NCBI GenBank assembly: GCA_008477525.1
Contig: SPDT01000007.1
Span: 3,100,001 to 3,164,000 of the forward strand
Length of the DNA stretch: 64,000 nt
Reading direction: 5' to 3'
From: Hypomyces perniciosus
Lineage: Eukaryota > Ascomycota > Sordariomycetes > Hypocreales > Hypocreaceae
Shown: positions 22,768-34,083 of the stretch, one piece after another
Layout of the letters: each line of letters starts with the position of its first letter
Position numbering within the stretch: position 1 is the stretch's first letter
The notes under the pieces: generated by a model
Database searches by the model: none
What the model was told of the DNA's origin: nothing
The model's input: the letters and a program-made list of their open reading frames with translations, nothing else
Position numbers and translations under genes: made by a program

Positions 22768-24255
22768 ATGGCTTGCTCACCGTCTGGCTACATTAGTCGC
22801 GATAAAGGCTGGGATTCTCTTCCCGTCCATTACGACACGAAATTTTACAAACTGTCGCAAGAGGCTCCTGTACTTATCCGCACTCCCTCCATCACCCCAC
22901 CGATGAGCCTCATCCCGCTGGATAAACTTATCCAGTCACTGATCGACCCCAATGTACCTTACTCCATCTTCGAAAACCTAGAGATTGTACCATCTGGCCG
23001 CTTACACATGCCTTTTCTTATCAAAAACCCCGACGGCAACCATATGGCCCTCTCTTTGCCCCCGCCTGCAGATATGAGACTCTTGCGTTCTGAGCGTTCG
23101 TCTATCAGATCAGAAGCAGCTGTTCTGCAATGGCTGTCTGAGTTTGCCGTGGAAAACAGAAAGACGGGAGTAAAGGTGCTAGGCTATCGGGACCAACATA
23201 CATCTAGCGGAGAAAAGGTCCGTGATACAAGACTGAGCGGACAACGACCAGTTAGGAGTCTCCTCGATTACGCTCCTAGGCTCACCAAGCATGGTGCTGT
23301 CAATGTGGGGGGCCATACGTTGTACAACCTGAGCACTCCCAGTCTAGGTGTAGCCATATCAACCCTCCCGCGACCTCTCAGTCTGGAAGAGCGAAGATCA
23401 GTCGATTTTCAATCCGGCCAATTGCTGCGACGAGCGTCTTTATACCGTTCCCCTAACCGAAGATTCGGATTGGCGGTCGACGTCTTGTCCCAGATTATTC
23501 AACGACCTCAACAACTCGACTCTTCGCAAATCAGAGGCTATGCACCAGTCACCAATGTGGGATCCTCTTGCTGGTCGGAAGCGTTCCATATTCTGCTAGA
23601 GTCTGCACTGCGTGATGCAGAAGATTTTACCATCACGATATCCTACCATGGCATCAGGCACCACTTCAAAAGATTTCGCCATTTTTTGGATTGTGTCACT
23701 AGGTCGTGTCTGGTAGTGGTCAATATCGGCGAGGATTTAAATACCCTTGTCCAGAGGTATGAAGGGAAATCGGAATCAACAAATGATAACCCTGGCAACA
23801 ACGAGCAGGACGACAAGAAAAGTTCCGGATCAACTGGCCCCCATGGCCGAATTGACATTTCAGGACTGCGCGAATGGAGCCATTGCATTTTTGGCGATCC
23901 CTTGATAGCGTCTGCATTTGGCCAGAACTCTAGCTCTGACTTTCTTCACGGATTTCACTCGCCGTTGCAAGAGGCAGAGCCGGGGATACCTGATTATCCA
24001 TTGAGTCCGGTAGAGGACCGAGAATATGCACACGTTCGTCTCCTTTTGTATGAATGCTACCACACTGTAGTTACAATCGTCAAGGAGTTTTGCCGCCCAC
24101 AAGATGACAGTTTTGAGAGGGAAATGGCGGGACGGAAGAAGCTCGTTGGTGTTCTTTCAAGACTAGAAGACCTAGACGACCAAGGAAACCCCAAACGCAA
24201 ACGTCCCAGCATGGAAATGATACCAGCTAAGAGGCCCAGGTCAGAAGTCTACTAA
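22768..24255 (+). CDS. Aminoglycoside-phosphotransferase/kinase-fold-like protein without catalytic motifs
   Basis: A single exon encodes 495 residues from the ATG at 22768 (MACSPSGYISRDKGWDSLPV); a TTG two codons upstream is in frame but not needed. The layout suggests a fungal APH-like protein: an N-lobe-like start (IFENLEIVPSGRLHMPFLIK), a helix resembling helix C (IRSEAAVLQWLSEFA), then GSSCWSEAFHILLESALRDAEDF, a long helix (IRHHFKRFRHFLDCV), and an end that reads like the APH 'DWE...GDP' segment (IDISGLREWSHCIFGDPLIASAF). The expected catalytic loop HxDxxxxN is replaced by VVVNIGEDLNTLV, so transfer activity looks doubtful. The C-terminus is basic (KRKRPSMEMIPAKRPR) and could be a nuclear signal. 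The fold call is inference from patterns; the function is unknown. Confidence 0.6.
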   Translation: MACSPSGYISRDKGWDSLPVHYDTKFYKLSQEAPVLIRTPSITPPMSLIPLDKLIQSLIDPNVPYSIFENLEIVPSGRLHMPFLIKNPDGNHMALSLPPPADMRLLRSERSSIRSEAAVLQWLSEFAVENRKTGVKVLGYRDQHTSSGEKVRDTRLSGQRPVRSLLDYAPRLTKHGAVNVGGHTLYNLSTPSLGVAISTLPRPLSLEERRSVDFQSGQLLRRASLYRSPNRRFGLAVDVLSQIIQRPQQLDSSQIRGYAPVTNVGSSCWSEAFHILLESALRDAEDFTITISYHGIRHHFKRFRHFLDCVTRSCLVVVNIGEDLNTLVQRYEGKSESTNDNPGNNEQDDKKSSGSTGPHGRIDISGLREWSHCIFGDPLIASAFGQNSSSDFLHGFHSPLQEAEPGIPDYPLSPVEDREYAHVRLLLYECYHTVVTIVKEFCRPQDDSFEREMAGRKKLVGVLSRLEDLDDQGNPKRKRPSMEMIPAKRPRSEVY

Positions 24256-24431
24256 TTATGTGGTCATGATGGAGGAAGGGCATGGAAAAGAAACATTAGA
24301 ATAGATCCGTAATATTGTACATGTGCCTATGTACGGACCAGTCTTGGTGTAGACACAGGCCAGGGACAGCATTCGTTTCCGAAAACACCATGTTAATTAA
24401 ACTATGGTGAGCTCCCCTGGTTTAATTGACT

Positions 24432-26418
24432 CTATGTGAGAGATGGAGTGGTCATCTCGCGGACATCTTGGCTATCGTCGCCGTCGTCTTCGTCACGGGG
24501 CAGCTGAAAACCCATTAGACCCATGAGGTTTCCTGCTGGCCCCGCCATGCCCCCCTGACTCTTAAAGCTCTCTAATAGATTCTTAGCTAGGTTGTAGTCG
24601 ATGTCGACTTCCCCGTCACTATCTTCATCCACGGCATCAAGTGTTGAAATTCGGTCCTGCTGTTGCTGTGGTTCCCGAGGCTTCGAAGAGTCCTTCAGTT
24701 TGGGGCGAATGTCAGCGGTTGGTATGTCTAGCTTGAGAGCTCCGTGCTCTTTTAGTTCGGCTTCCATCCGAGATGAGAGTTCTTGTATCTCTTTATCCTC
24801 CTCGTCGCTGCCGACACTCGAGTTATCGGCACAGTCATGGTTATGCCCCGTCATGTCCTTGGTGCTTGTTTGATCCGTTGGCGAATCCGTTTCTGGCAAG
24901 CCCATCATTTCCCTAATCATCCTAGAGAAGGCTTCTTCATCGAAGCTCACCTCCTTGTCTTCAAATTCGTCATCCTCATTGTCATCTTCATCGTCATCGT
25001 CATCGACGTCCATACCATCAAGTTCAGCGCCTTCCAATCCTGCATCTTCGTCATTAAGGAAGGCTTCAAATCTTGAAACTATCTTCCTAAGATTTTCTTG
25101 AGTCTGTACGTCTCCGAACCCCGGTTTCGCTTTCGCGGAGCCGTGTGCCTGTCTCCCTTCCAACTCGCGCTCGAAGTCCTCATAGTTGATATCAAGCCAG
25201 GAATCGTCATCATCCCGAAAGGCGTCAACCCATGACTCGATTTCCTTGTCAGGGGGCAAGACTGCCTCTCCGTCCTCTTCTAGATCCTCTAGCACAATGG
25301 CGACTTCGCGTACAACCCTTCTTTTGTCATTTTCGGCATTGATGGCAAGCATCTCGAAACCACTCGTCAGTTTCATACCAGTTTCCAATCTATCCCTTTT
25401 CTTTGATGTTGCATCTGAAGAATATTCGCCACTGGTAACATTTTGGAGTAATGCCTCCCATCTCGGAGGTGCTTCGAAGCGTTGAGATTTTAACTGAGCA
25501 AAGAGGACTCTGCTAAATCGTACACTGACCGTGACGAGATCCTCTGGAGGGAACACCAACGGTCCCGACGATGACAAGACGGGTTTCAAAGCAATATGGT
25601 CTCTAAGATAGAAACACTCGACTGCAGGCGCAACAGACTTTGGAAGCGTATGCAAAATGTAGGCCAACTTTCGGGGCACTGTGACCAAGGAATGGTGTAT
25701 AGAATTGCCTACTTGATGTGGGTACTTCTCTAGCCTGTATAACGCTTCGGCCTGAATGAAGGTGGAGTGAACGAGGGCATCCGGCCTTGATTTGAGAAAA
25801 TCGATTGCCTGGGGTAGGGATAGAAGACTGGAGGGGGGTTGGCGACCTGACACTCTCTTCCCATCCTCAAGAGGAATGATGAACAATTTGCCCTGGTGTA
25901 CCCAAACACGGCAGTGGTCGATTTCGGGGCTCAGCCACTTGGGAAGCACATTGGCTGCCTCAATTAAGAGGAACTCTCCATCAGAGTCAGAAACCCGAAC
26001 CCACAGGTTTGGATGAGACTTTGTTAGTTCGCGAAGCATGTAGACGATGAGCCACTCGTCTTCGACTGCATCACCATAGTCAGTCATGCCGTGAAGGTAG
26101 AGTAAACCTATTGATACGGAGACAGAGGCTGTCAGCGGTCCTGTGGCGTTCTTCGCAGTCATATAGATTTTGCTCACCATGATCACTCTTGAGCTCAACA
26201 TGGAAATCGTCGCGCTGCCAAATATAGTCCTTTGTCAATGTCTGAGAGAATTGCGCTACTGCTCTCCGAACTGTTTCAAGCTGGAGGCGAACGTTTCGAG
26301 AATCGGGTTGTTGGCTGTCGAGGATGAAGAGAAGATACTCGACACAGTTTTCGGGTAGCTGCCCAGGGGGGATGCCCTCCTGGGATTCCTCGGATTTGAC
26401 ATCGGGGCTTTCTCTCAT
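24432..26418 (-). CDS. Ecdysoneless/SGT1-family protein (ECD homologue)
   Basis: Two minus-strand exons, 26418-26178 and 26107-24432, with intron 26108-26177 (GTGAGC..AATAG), give 638 residues, close to human ECD. The N-terminal block has LPENCVEYLLFILD, YIWQRDDFHVEL and, across the intron, GLLYLHGMTDYGDAVEDEWLIVYML. The family signature follows: FLLIEAANVLPKWLSPEIDHCRVWVHQGKLFIIP. A long acidic stretch near residues 430-480 (GMDVDDDDDEDDNEDDEFED) precedes SFDEEAFSRMIREMMGLP, the conserved acidic transactivation-like region. In animals ECD works in cell-cycle control and with Prp8 in splicing; the fungal role is less clear. It should not be confused with the unrelated co-chaperone Sgt1. It is convergent with the APH-like gene (176 bp) and divergent from SMC6. 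Confidence 0.88.
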
Positions 26419-27116
26419 TGCGATGGTAACAGATGCCGCTCGGATTTGACGATAACTAATCGACCTGTAGACGGAGCTGGGATACTTGGACAGTGCAAGC
26501 AGCTTTACGGAGTATACATAGGTTGATGGATGGTGGTGCTCCGTACTGTGCTGGGTATGCTAAGCAAACCGCCTGTCACGAGAGAGCTGATTGACCAAGA
26601 TAACATGTTTGTATGTATATCCCGCAGGAGATTATGATCTTGCCATTGAAGAAAAAAAAAAGAACATTAATCCGAAGAATCAAAATTCCTATTTTCCTCA
26701 GAGTACTCGTTCTATAAATCTAGAATCTCGTACAACACTTGTTTTGCCTTTTATTCAGATGTGCTCGTGGGAGTACCAACTGGCATGCACGTATCTGTGC
26801 GGTCCCGAGCAGAGTAATTGCATCACTAGTTCCAATCTACGCGCGCCTCAACCCCGCTCTCAGACACGTCTCGGCACGCGTGCGCGTTGTTGGAGTGAAT
26901 CGTACGGAGATTTGCAACGCCTTGCCGAATAATCGTCAGGCATAATTGGAGGCATGTAGCTATAAAAGCATACTACGGCCGTCAAGAAGCTACTCCGCAT
27001 CCTACAATCAAACTATTAGCGCGGACTTGTCACATCTCATTGCGCATGTCTCGCTGCCCGTCACAGTTAATCGCAACTGCAAAATCTCCATCGCCCGCGG
27101 CGCCCCGTTTGCGGCC
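26419..27116. other. Divergent promoter region ECD-like / SMC6
   Basis: A 698-bp spacer between two start codons. It holds one TACGGAGTA at 26506-26514 and, near the SMC6 side, several CGCG-containing steps (ACGCGCG at about 26837, CACGCGTGCGCG at 26875-26887) that resemble MluI cell-cycle boxes (ACGCGT); such boxes control DNA-repair and replication genes in fungi. Use here is inference. Confidence 0.5.
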
Positions 27117-30100
27117 ATGGCCCCTCTCAAGAGGTCCCGGACGGCGGAAGACCAAGATCGAGATGATGCTGATGTCCAGGAAGCACGCTCCTCTCTTATG
27201 AAGGAATCCCAGCCGGTTTGTCCCGCACGACGTCTTGTCATTTTTTAATTATACTGACTAGCGAGATAGAGAAAGAAAGTACGAGTATCGCTCGACTGCG
27301 CACAAGATGCGGCCGGCCGAGCACCAGATTCAGTACCTCCGCAAAACAACGATGATACGTCAAGTTCCGACAGCGAAGATGACGACAATTCCGACGTCCC
27401 TGCCTCGCCTCCGCAGACCCAATACGAACTGATGAGGGACAATGGCTTCAAGCACCTTGACAATACCGACTGGGACGACCAGCAAGCTACCCAAAAGTTG
27501 AAGCAGCGCCACTCGACCCGCGTTCTTGATAATATGGTCGCTGAGAGCGGCATTATCGAGAGCATTACATGTTACAACTTTATGTGCCATGAGCGATTAC
27601 ATGTTGAGCTTGGCCCCCTCATCAACTTCATTGTCGGAGAGAACGGTAGTGGAAAGAGTGCTGTCCTGACTGCCCTGACGCTATGTCTTGGAGGTAAAGC
27701 CAGTGACACCAACCGTGGTGGTAGCTTGAAATCCTTTGTCAAGGAGGGCCAGGAGCAGGGCTCTCTTGTTGTCAAGATCAAGAATGCTGGATCCGATGCA
27801 TACCAGCCCGATGTATATGGGCGTTCCATCATAGTCGAACGTCAATTCTCCAAATCAGGTAGCAGCGGCTTTAAAATCAAAAGCGAGCAAGGCAGAATCA
27901 TCTCCACGAAGAAGCAGGAGGTTGAAGAGATATCGGAATGGTATGCCTTGCAGATAGGAAATCCCCTCACCGTGCTCTCTCAGGACAATGCCAGACAGTT
28001 CCTCAATGCTGCGACCCCAGCCCAGAAGTATAAATACTTCGTCTCCGGCGTCCAGCTCGAGCAACTCGATAACGACTACAAGATGTCGCAGGATACACTT
28101 GACAAGATTTTCATTGTCCGAGATGACCTCAATGAGAAAATTGCCTATGTCAAAAAGGAGATGGAGGATGCCCAGAGACTTGCCGAAACTGCACAGAAGA
28201 ATCAAAGTCTCCGCGAGAAGGCAAGACACTACAGAAACCAGCTGGTTTGGTCTCAAGTGGTTGAGCAGGAAAGGGAGCTTGAAAACCGGAACGCTGATCT
28301 GACAAGGCGCGATCGGGAAATGGTTCAATTCGAAGAAGATTGCGAAACAATGTCGAATGCTCTTACCGAGGCTGACGCAAAACTGGCACGAGTCAGAGAG
28401 GCTCGTGAAGCTCTTGATAATGACCAGCAAGCTATCGAGGAGAGAGTGTTGGAGGCAGAGGTCATCTGGGTTGACGCTAAGAAGAAACAAACAGAGCTGC
28501 AGCGAGAAGAACGGGATGCCTATACACGATTGAAGACTCTGCGAACAGATATACAAGCTTGTGAGGCCAAAATCCGAGATGAAGAAAGGCGGCTAGGCGA
28601 ATCGACCGGCTCCGCACGAGCCCAGAAAGATGCTGAGTTATCGGAAGCAGATACACGGGAAAAGGACCTCAACGATCAGATAACTGAGATGAAAGCGAAA
28701 CAGTCGACGTTAGAGGCAAATATCTCAGAAGCCGAGAAAGTCGTGAGAAGGACAGGGAATTTCAGGGAACAAAAGGAGACAGAAGTAATGGTTGCTCGAA
28801 AAGGAGTCCGGGAACTGGAACAAAGTGGAGGCTCGACATATGATGGTTATGACCGCGACCTAACCAATCTCGCCAAAGCAGTGAGAGACGATGCAGGATT
28901 CGAGAACAAGCCCTTGGGCCCGCTCGGTGTTCATATCAAACTTCGGAAGCCAGAGTGGTCCGGCATTCTGGAGAAGACACTTGGCGATGCTCTGAACGCT
29001 TTCGTAGTGAGGAGCAAGAAAGACCAGTCCCGGCTATCGGGCTTGATCCGACGTCTAGGATTGAGGAAGCAGCCGCCAATCTACATTGCGTATGGTGGTC
29101 GGATCGACACGAGAGCCCAAGAACCGGATGACGGGTTTGATACGATTTTGAGAGTGCTTGAGTTTGACGATGAATTGATTCGGTCGCAACTTGTTATTAA
29201 CAACCAAATCGAGAAGATCATTCTCGTAAAAGAGCGATTAGAAGCCGAGCGGATCATGATTGACAATGATGGCCCGCCCCGGAATGTGGCCGCCTGTATC
29301 TGCTTCCATGATGGCAGAGGCAAACGTGGCCATGGATTGCGGATTACGAACCGAGCGGGAACAATAGGCACCAGTCCTATTGTACCAACGGGACAGCGGC
29401 CAAGGATGCAGTCAGACTCAGCACGACAACTCGCTGTGCAAAAGGAGAACCTGAGGCAACTGGAGTTGGAAAAGAACGAGTTGATAAACGAGGAGCATCA
29501 AGCGCGGCAGCACTGCGAGGAGCAAAGACATGTCCTCAGAGCACACCAAGCTAATATTAAGGACTTGGAGCACAAACTTCGCCTAACCGGAGCGGAGATT
29601 CAGCGGATATCGATGGCGTTGGATGCTTTTGAAGGCGCAGATGACCGTCTGGTTACATTGCGGGAGGAAAGGGAAGCCAAGCGCTCTGAGGAGGAAAAAC
29701 TCGGCCTTCAATATGGCAACATGAAACTGGAAAAAGGAGACTTGAGTACAAAGGCTGAAGATGCCAAGAAAAAATTCGACGCCGAGAAGGATGAGCGGAA
29801 GGACTATCAAAGTCGCGTCAGCAAAGCTGAAGAAAAGATCAAGCAGTACGAGAACATGAGGAAGGTTGCGGTAGCAAAAAAGAACACAGCCTTTGAAAGG
29901 GTCGATATCGAGAGATCGGAGCGGCGACGAGCTGAGACGAAGCGAGACCAGAAAGCCGCAGAGGTGGCTGACTTTATCGAGCAGGCCCGAGAAGTGGCAC
30001 CGGATCGTGTTCACATTCCCGATGATGAAACATATGAAAGCATAGAGAAAAAGTATCAAAAACTCGGGGAGCAACTTGCGCAGCGCGAAGCGCGACTGGG

Positions 30101-30806
30101 CGCCACAGATCAACAGATCTATGACCGAGCTGCTGAGGCTAGGACGAAATATGAGAATGTGGTGAATGAAACGCGAGCTGTTGATGAAACGGTCAAGTCC
30201 CTCAAGCAATCGATCGAGCAACGGCTTCACCTGTGGAGACAGTTTCAGAGGCAGATCAGTGCTCGCATACGAATACAATTCAACTACCTCCTCAGTGAGC
30301 GTGGGTTTAGAGGCAAGATCGACCTAGATCATCGAGCGAAGAAAGTCAACATCCAGATCGAGCCTGACAAGACTCGTAAGAGTTCAGCGGGCCGCAACAC
30401 GAAGACCTTGTCTGGTGGTGAGAAATCGTTCTCGTCAATATGCATGCTACTTTCGGTTTGGGAAGCGATCGGTTCACCCATCCGATGTCTGGATGAGTTT
30501 GACGTCTTCATGGATAACGTGAACCGAGCAATTAGCACTAACATGTTGGTATGTTGGTGGCTTTGGGTTGTGTTTACATGAGAGGCTAGGCTAACTGCGT
30601 CGTGAATAGGTGGATGCCGCTCGACGGTCAGTGTCGCGGCAATACATTCTAATTACGCCAAACGCCATTGAGGGACGGGCCAGGCTCGATAAAGATGTCA
30701 AGATTATCCGGTAAGCCACTGTCAAATCTGCTCGGTGTCGTGGTGATGTTGCTAAAGCGGAGAATCCTACAGGTTGACCGACCCCCGTCAACGAACTCTG
30801 ATTTGA
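27117..30806 (+). CDS. SMC6: SMC5/6 complex subunit Smc6
   Basis: Smc6 pairs with Smc5 in the nuclear complex that resolves recombination structures and restrains replication-fork damage. Four exons, 27117-27215, 27270-30548, 30610-30710 and 30773-30806, give 1170 residues. After an acidic, disordered N-terminus come the ESITCYNFMCHERL motif and Walker A GENGSGKS (about 156-163). A first coiled coil, the hinge (about residues 560-750, GPLGVHIKLRKPEWSGILEKTLG) and a second coiled coil follow. The C-terminal ATPase half has the signature LSGGEKSFSS, Walker B PIRCLDEFDVFMD and TNMLVDAARR-type ending. The last two introns interrupt the final 45 codons; without them the protein would stop at CWWLWVVFT. 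The protein ends LTDPRQRTLI. The start was chosen at MAPLKRSRTAEDQ because the next intron joins it in frame. Confidence 0.96.
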
Positions 30807-31072
30807 GTGTTTTTTTTGGTGGATGTCCATGGTCGGGAGAGAATTGAAAAGATGTAAAAGGTAATGGTTCCGGCGTTGGGGCGCTCTCAGGGACCATGGT
30901 GTAGACGAGAGCTATGCAAATGCGGCGTTGAAGGTGTGGATGGGTATGGTATTTGTGCGGTCCAAGAAGCTTGGTGGTGGTCTAAGTGCCAGGTGGCGGT
31001 AATATTGTACATGATTCATACGCGTCTACTCTACAAGATGGAGCATATGGGAGGATCTTCCCCCCTGTGGGA

Positions 31073-31908
31073 TTAAATAGGGATGCCTTTACTTCTCAAA
31101 ATATTGACGCCCGCATTGAATGTGAAGCCAGCCCATTGTCTGGCAGACCCAAGTGTGCTGCCGACAGACTGGACCTCATCTAGTCTCCTGTGCAGGAACT
31201 TGTTCGTCTCGATAAAGCCGGGCGATCTGTCGTTGGTCATGAACAGCTCACTGGAACTGTAGACCATGGACAGGGCGGCACGCTTTGTGTACCATGAAGG
31301 GTCCACGGCCTTGTCGCCAGCTAGGAACCATATTTCGTCAGACAGGGCGGTCAACTCCTTTAAAGAGCCGGGAAGGTAGCCTGGTTGAGCCATGATGGCT
31401 AGGGCCTGTGAGCAAGTTTTGTTAGCACTGAGCGGAGGAGATACAAGTAGATACATTCCACCCATCTCACACCACGCACCTCTTGCCATCGGTGTATAAT
31501 GTCCTTGTTGCCCATTAACCGCTCCCACGCCAACGCAGCGAGCTTAGCACTGACACCAGACTCTGCATTGTCCTTGAAAAGCTCTTGACTTCGAGCCGCG
31601 AGGCTCTGTCGCCGAGTGACAAGGTGGTAGAGGATAAGGCTGAAGGGGCCGTCGGCGAAAGCACTGGGGCTAATATCTAGGTATCCGGTGTCAAGGGCGC
31701 CGAGGCCAAGGGCACGCTGAGAGAAACCGTGTTCAGGGACATGCTTGTATGCAGCGGCCAGGATTGACTGCTCGACCGAGCCAAAGGGCCCCGGTGGCGG
31801 CGGGTGGTTATAGGAGTGGTAGCCTCGTGCGGCTCGAGGAGCAGCAGCGCGGGTGGCAGTGCCGGCGAGGCTCCGAGCAGTGATCCTGGCTAGGGAGGGA
31901 GGAGACAT
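31073..31908 (-). CDS. COQ9: Ubiquinone biosynthesis protein Coq9
   Basis: Coq9 is a TetR-fold lipid-binding protein in the mitochondrial matrix that helps Coq7 hydroxylate demethoxy-ubiquinone. Exons 31908-31480 and 31405-31073 with intron 31406-31479 (GTGCGT..CACAG) give 253 residues. The N-terminus is a clear mitochondrial presequence (MSPPSLARITARSLAGTATRAA, basic and free of acids). Then come QSILAAAYKHVPEHGFSQRALGLGALDTGYLDIS (the helix-turn-helix-like part), FSLILYHLVTRRQSLA, LAALAWERLMGN, YLPGSLKELTALSDEIWFLAGDKAVDPSWYTKRAALSMVYSSSELFMTND, and the tail FIETNKFLHRRLDEVQ. An alternative ATG four codons upstream (31920) is possible. It is convergent with SMC6 across 266 bp. Confidence 0.95.
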
Positions 31909-33197
31909 TGTAAGGCACATCGGGGCTTGTGGAGGCGGATTCGTAGGCTCGGAATGGCGTCGGGACCTTGACGTTGCCAACAGATGTGTTCGGGGTAAGG
32001 TTCGTCGTTGAAGCATTTAGAACGAGGCTGATAACTTCTGCCTTTCCACATAGTACTACTAGTAGTGGTAGTGTTTCCGCAGCACAAGGCGGCAATTGGG
32101 GGTGGGGGCCTCGCCCCAATGTGAGTGAAGCTTGGGCCATCGTGTGTGTGTCTTCAAGGTATCTACGAAGTACCCACAGTAGCTTTCTCTTCAATTCAAC
32201 CTTCAATACATTTGTCATGTGTCCTCATCTCCGATCTAATCATGATCACCGAATAGTAAGTATATTCAGGAGTACTTCGTTTAGTTATATAATATCCAAT
32301 ATCTTCAAGTCCGTATGAAGTTTGCATGTACAGACACATGGAGTTGACATCCAATGGGAAACATCACACGACTACTGCTACGATGTTCGAGTAATACCGC
32401 GAGCAGCCTCGGCAACCCGTCGGGGGGGCCATGGAATTCCCTCCCAGCGGCTATTCGGGATCAATCACGGGCATATCAGCGCCCTGTACGAAGTACATGA
32501 ACTGAAACATCAACTCCCCTGCCAGCAGACACGTCGTTCCTATCCATTGGCGCGGCGCTGGGGCTGCCTAGAGTTTGTTGAGAAGGTTGCATTCTATAAG
32601 ATACAGAACTGGTTTTTAGCGGGTTCAATCACCTCACCGGTTTGCCAAATGAGGGCGGCCTCGAGAACAAACCAGCCCAAGCCCACTCCGACAGAGGGTG
32701 ATGACTTGTGTGATTGGGCCATCCCAGTCGACCTGGACGCTTGTGGTGTGCTAGCATATGTCGGTTGTATGTATGAATGATACGAGTCCTGAGGACCACC
32801 CCGCATTGTCTAAGGGATGAAAAACTGAGAAGAGGGTGAGGCGAGTGGGCTTCGGAACCATGATGTTTCTCAGGTAGGTAGCGGGTGTGCGGAGTATTGG
32901 TACAGCTAGTATCACAATATGCGCACTTACTCGTATATATGTATGTATGTATTACAGCATGACTGGCGCCAGACCCTCTGATATGCCTAAGACACACTTC
33001 ACAGATAAGTATTCATGAAAAGGAGGAGAGTACTTAAAGGAAAAAGAAGAAACACGTGGTGTATGAGGCCTGGGTTGCATATACTATTACCGGATGACGC
33101 TTGCGACTTTTGCCATCGTTTGGCGGGTGGACACTTCCACCGTCAGATGTCCAATTGATAGGAAGTGAACGAATGAAAGTATTAACTAAATGCGAGA

Positions 33198-33247
33198 GAA
33201 GCAGAAACAGAAGCAGAAGCAGAAGAAGAAGAAGAAGAAGAAGAAGC
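33198..33247. repeat. GAA/GCA trinucleotide microsatellite
   Basis: Interleaved AAGCAG units followed by about seven GAA units. The minus-strand reading gives a poly-leucine artefact. Confidence 0.9.
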
Positions 33248-33857
33248 GATTGCCTGGTGCTGCACATATATTACGCACTTGCATACGAAGTAGATACATA
33301 CAAGACATAGGAAGGTAAATTGCACTCATCATGCTGGGTATAAGTGATAGCCTGTATACATACCAAGTGTGTACCTATATAATACCACTGCTATGAGTTA
33401 CAAGCTCGTGTCAATAGCGCTCCCGAAGAGAACACCAATAACGAAAGGCGTTGCGTGTGGATTCACAAGCCGGAGACTTGGGGGCCAACAGGTTCACGAG
33501 GGGTACGAAGTAGACGAATATGATCATAGGTGTGGCGGGATCGCAGGTTATCAAGATGGCTGCTGCTTTTTGGTGGTGGTATTGCTTTGATTACACCGCG
33601 TGGAGAGATTGATATTCAGATTAGATGCAGGAATTATGTGGAGTCCTCTTGCCTAGGCTGTTAACCCTTGAGAATGGATGATGGATCAGTATTCTGCAAC
33701 GAAACCTAGTCTCATCGGGTCGCGATGGCTTAGATTTGGAAACGAAGCTGTCGAAGTACGGAGTAATGATGAGTTGAAACAGCCTTGAAGGATCCGAAAG
33801 GCGCTTTGCAGGTTGGAGTTGATAGATAGCATTGACATCATTGATAGGTATGCTTAT

Positions 33858-33895
33858 ACTACTAGTACTACTACCTAGGTAGTACTAGTAGTAGT
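33858..33895. repeat. Imperfect palindrome built of TAC/TAG steps
   Basis: Nineteen-base arms with two mismatches centre on CCTAGG. The inner 16 bp, TACTACCTAGGTAGTA at 33869-33884, are a perfect palindrome. It can extrude as a hairpin in DNA or RNA. Confidence 0.85.
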
Positions 33896-34050
33896 GATGG
33901 CAAGGCTACTACTAAGGTAACTAGCTGCCGACCTTGCCTAAAGCATACCTGGCTGCTGTGATGTGACAAATAGAGGGGGGGGGGAAGAGTAAGAAAGGTA
34001 GTACTTCGTATTAGTACTACTACTATCTGGGGGACAGGCACCCAGAGCCA

Positions 34051-34083
34051 AGAGAGAGAGAGGGAGAGGGAGAGAGAGAGAAA
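34051..34083. repeat. GA dinucleotide tract
   Basis: AGAGAG units with two GGG interruptions, ending in a short A-run. Confidence 0.85.

Noticed and set aside
22289..22906. 205-codon plus-strand frame before the APH-like gene
   Set aside because: Ser/Pro/Leu-rich, no family resemblance, in a pyrimidine-rich leader, and overlapping the start of the better-supported gene out of frame.
29583..30278. 231-codon minus-strand frame inside SMC6
   Set aside because: Antisense of the coiled-coil region; repeated Glu/Lys codons read as Leu/Phe on the other strand.
33034..33267. Poly-leucine frame
   Set aside because: Artefact of the GAA/GCA microsatellite read on the minus strand.
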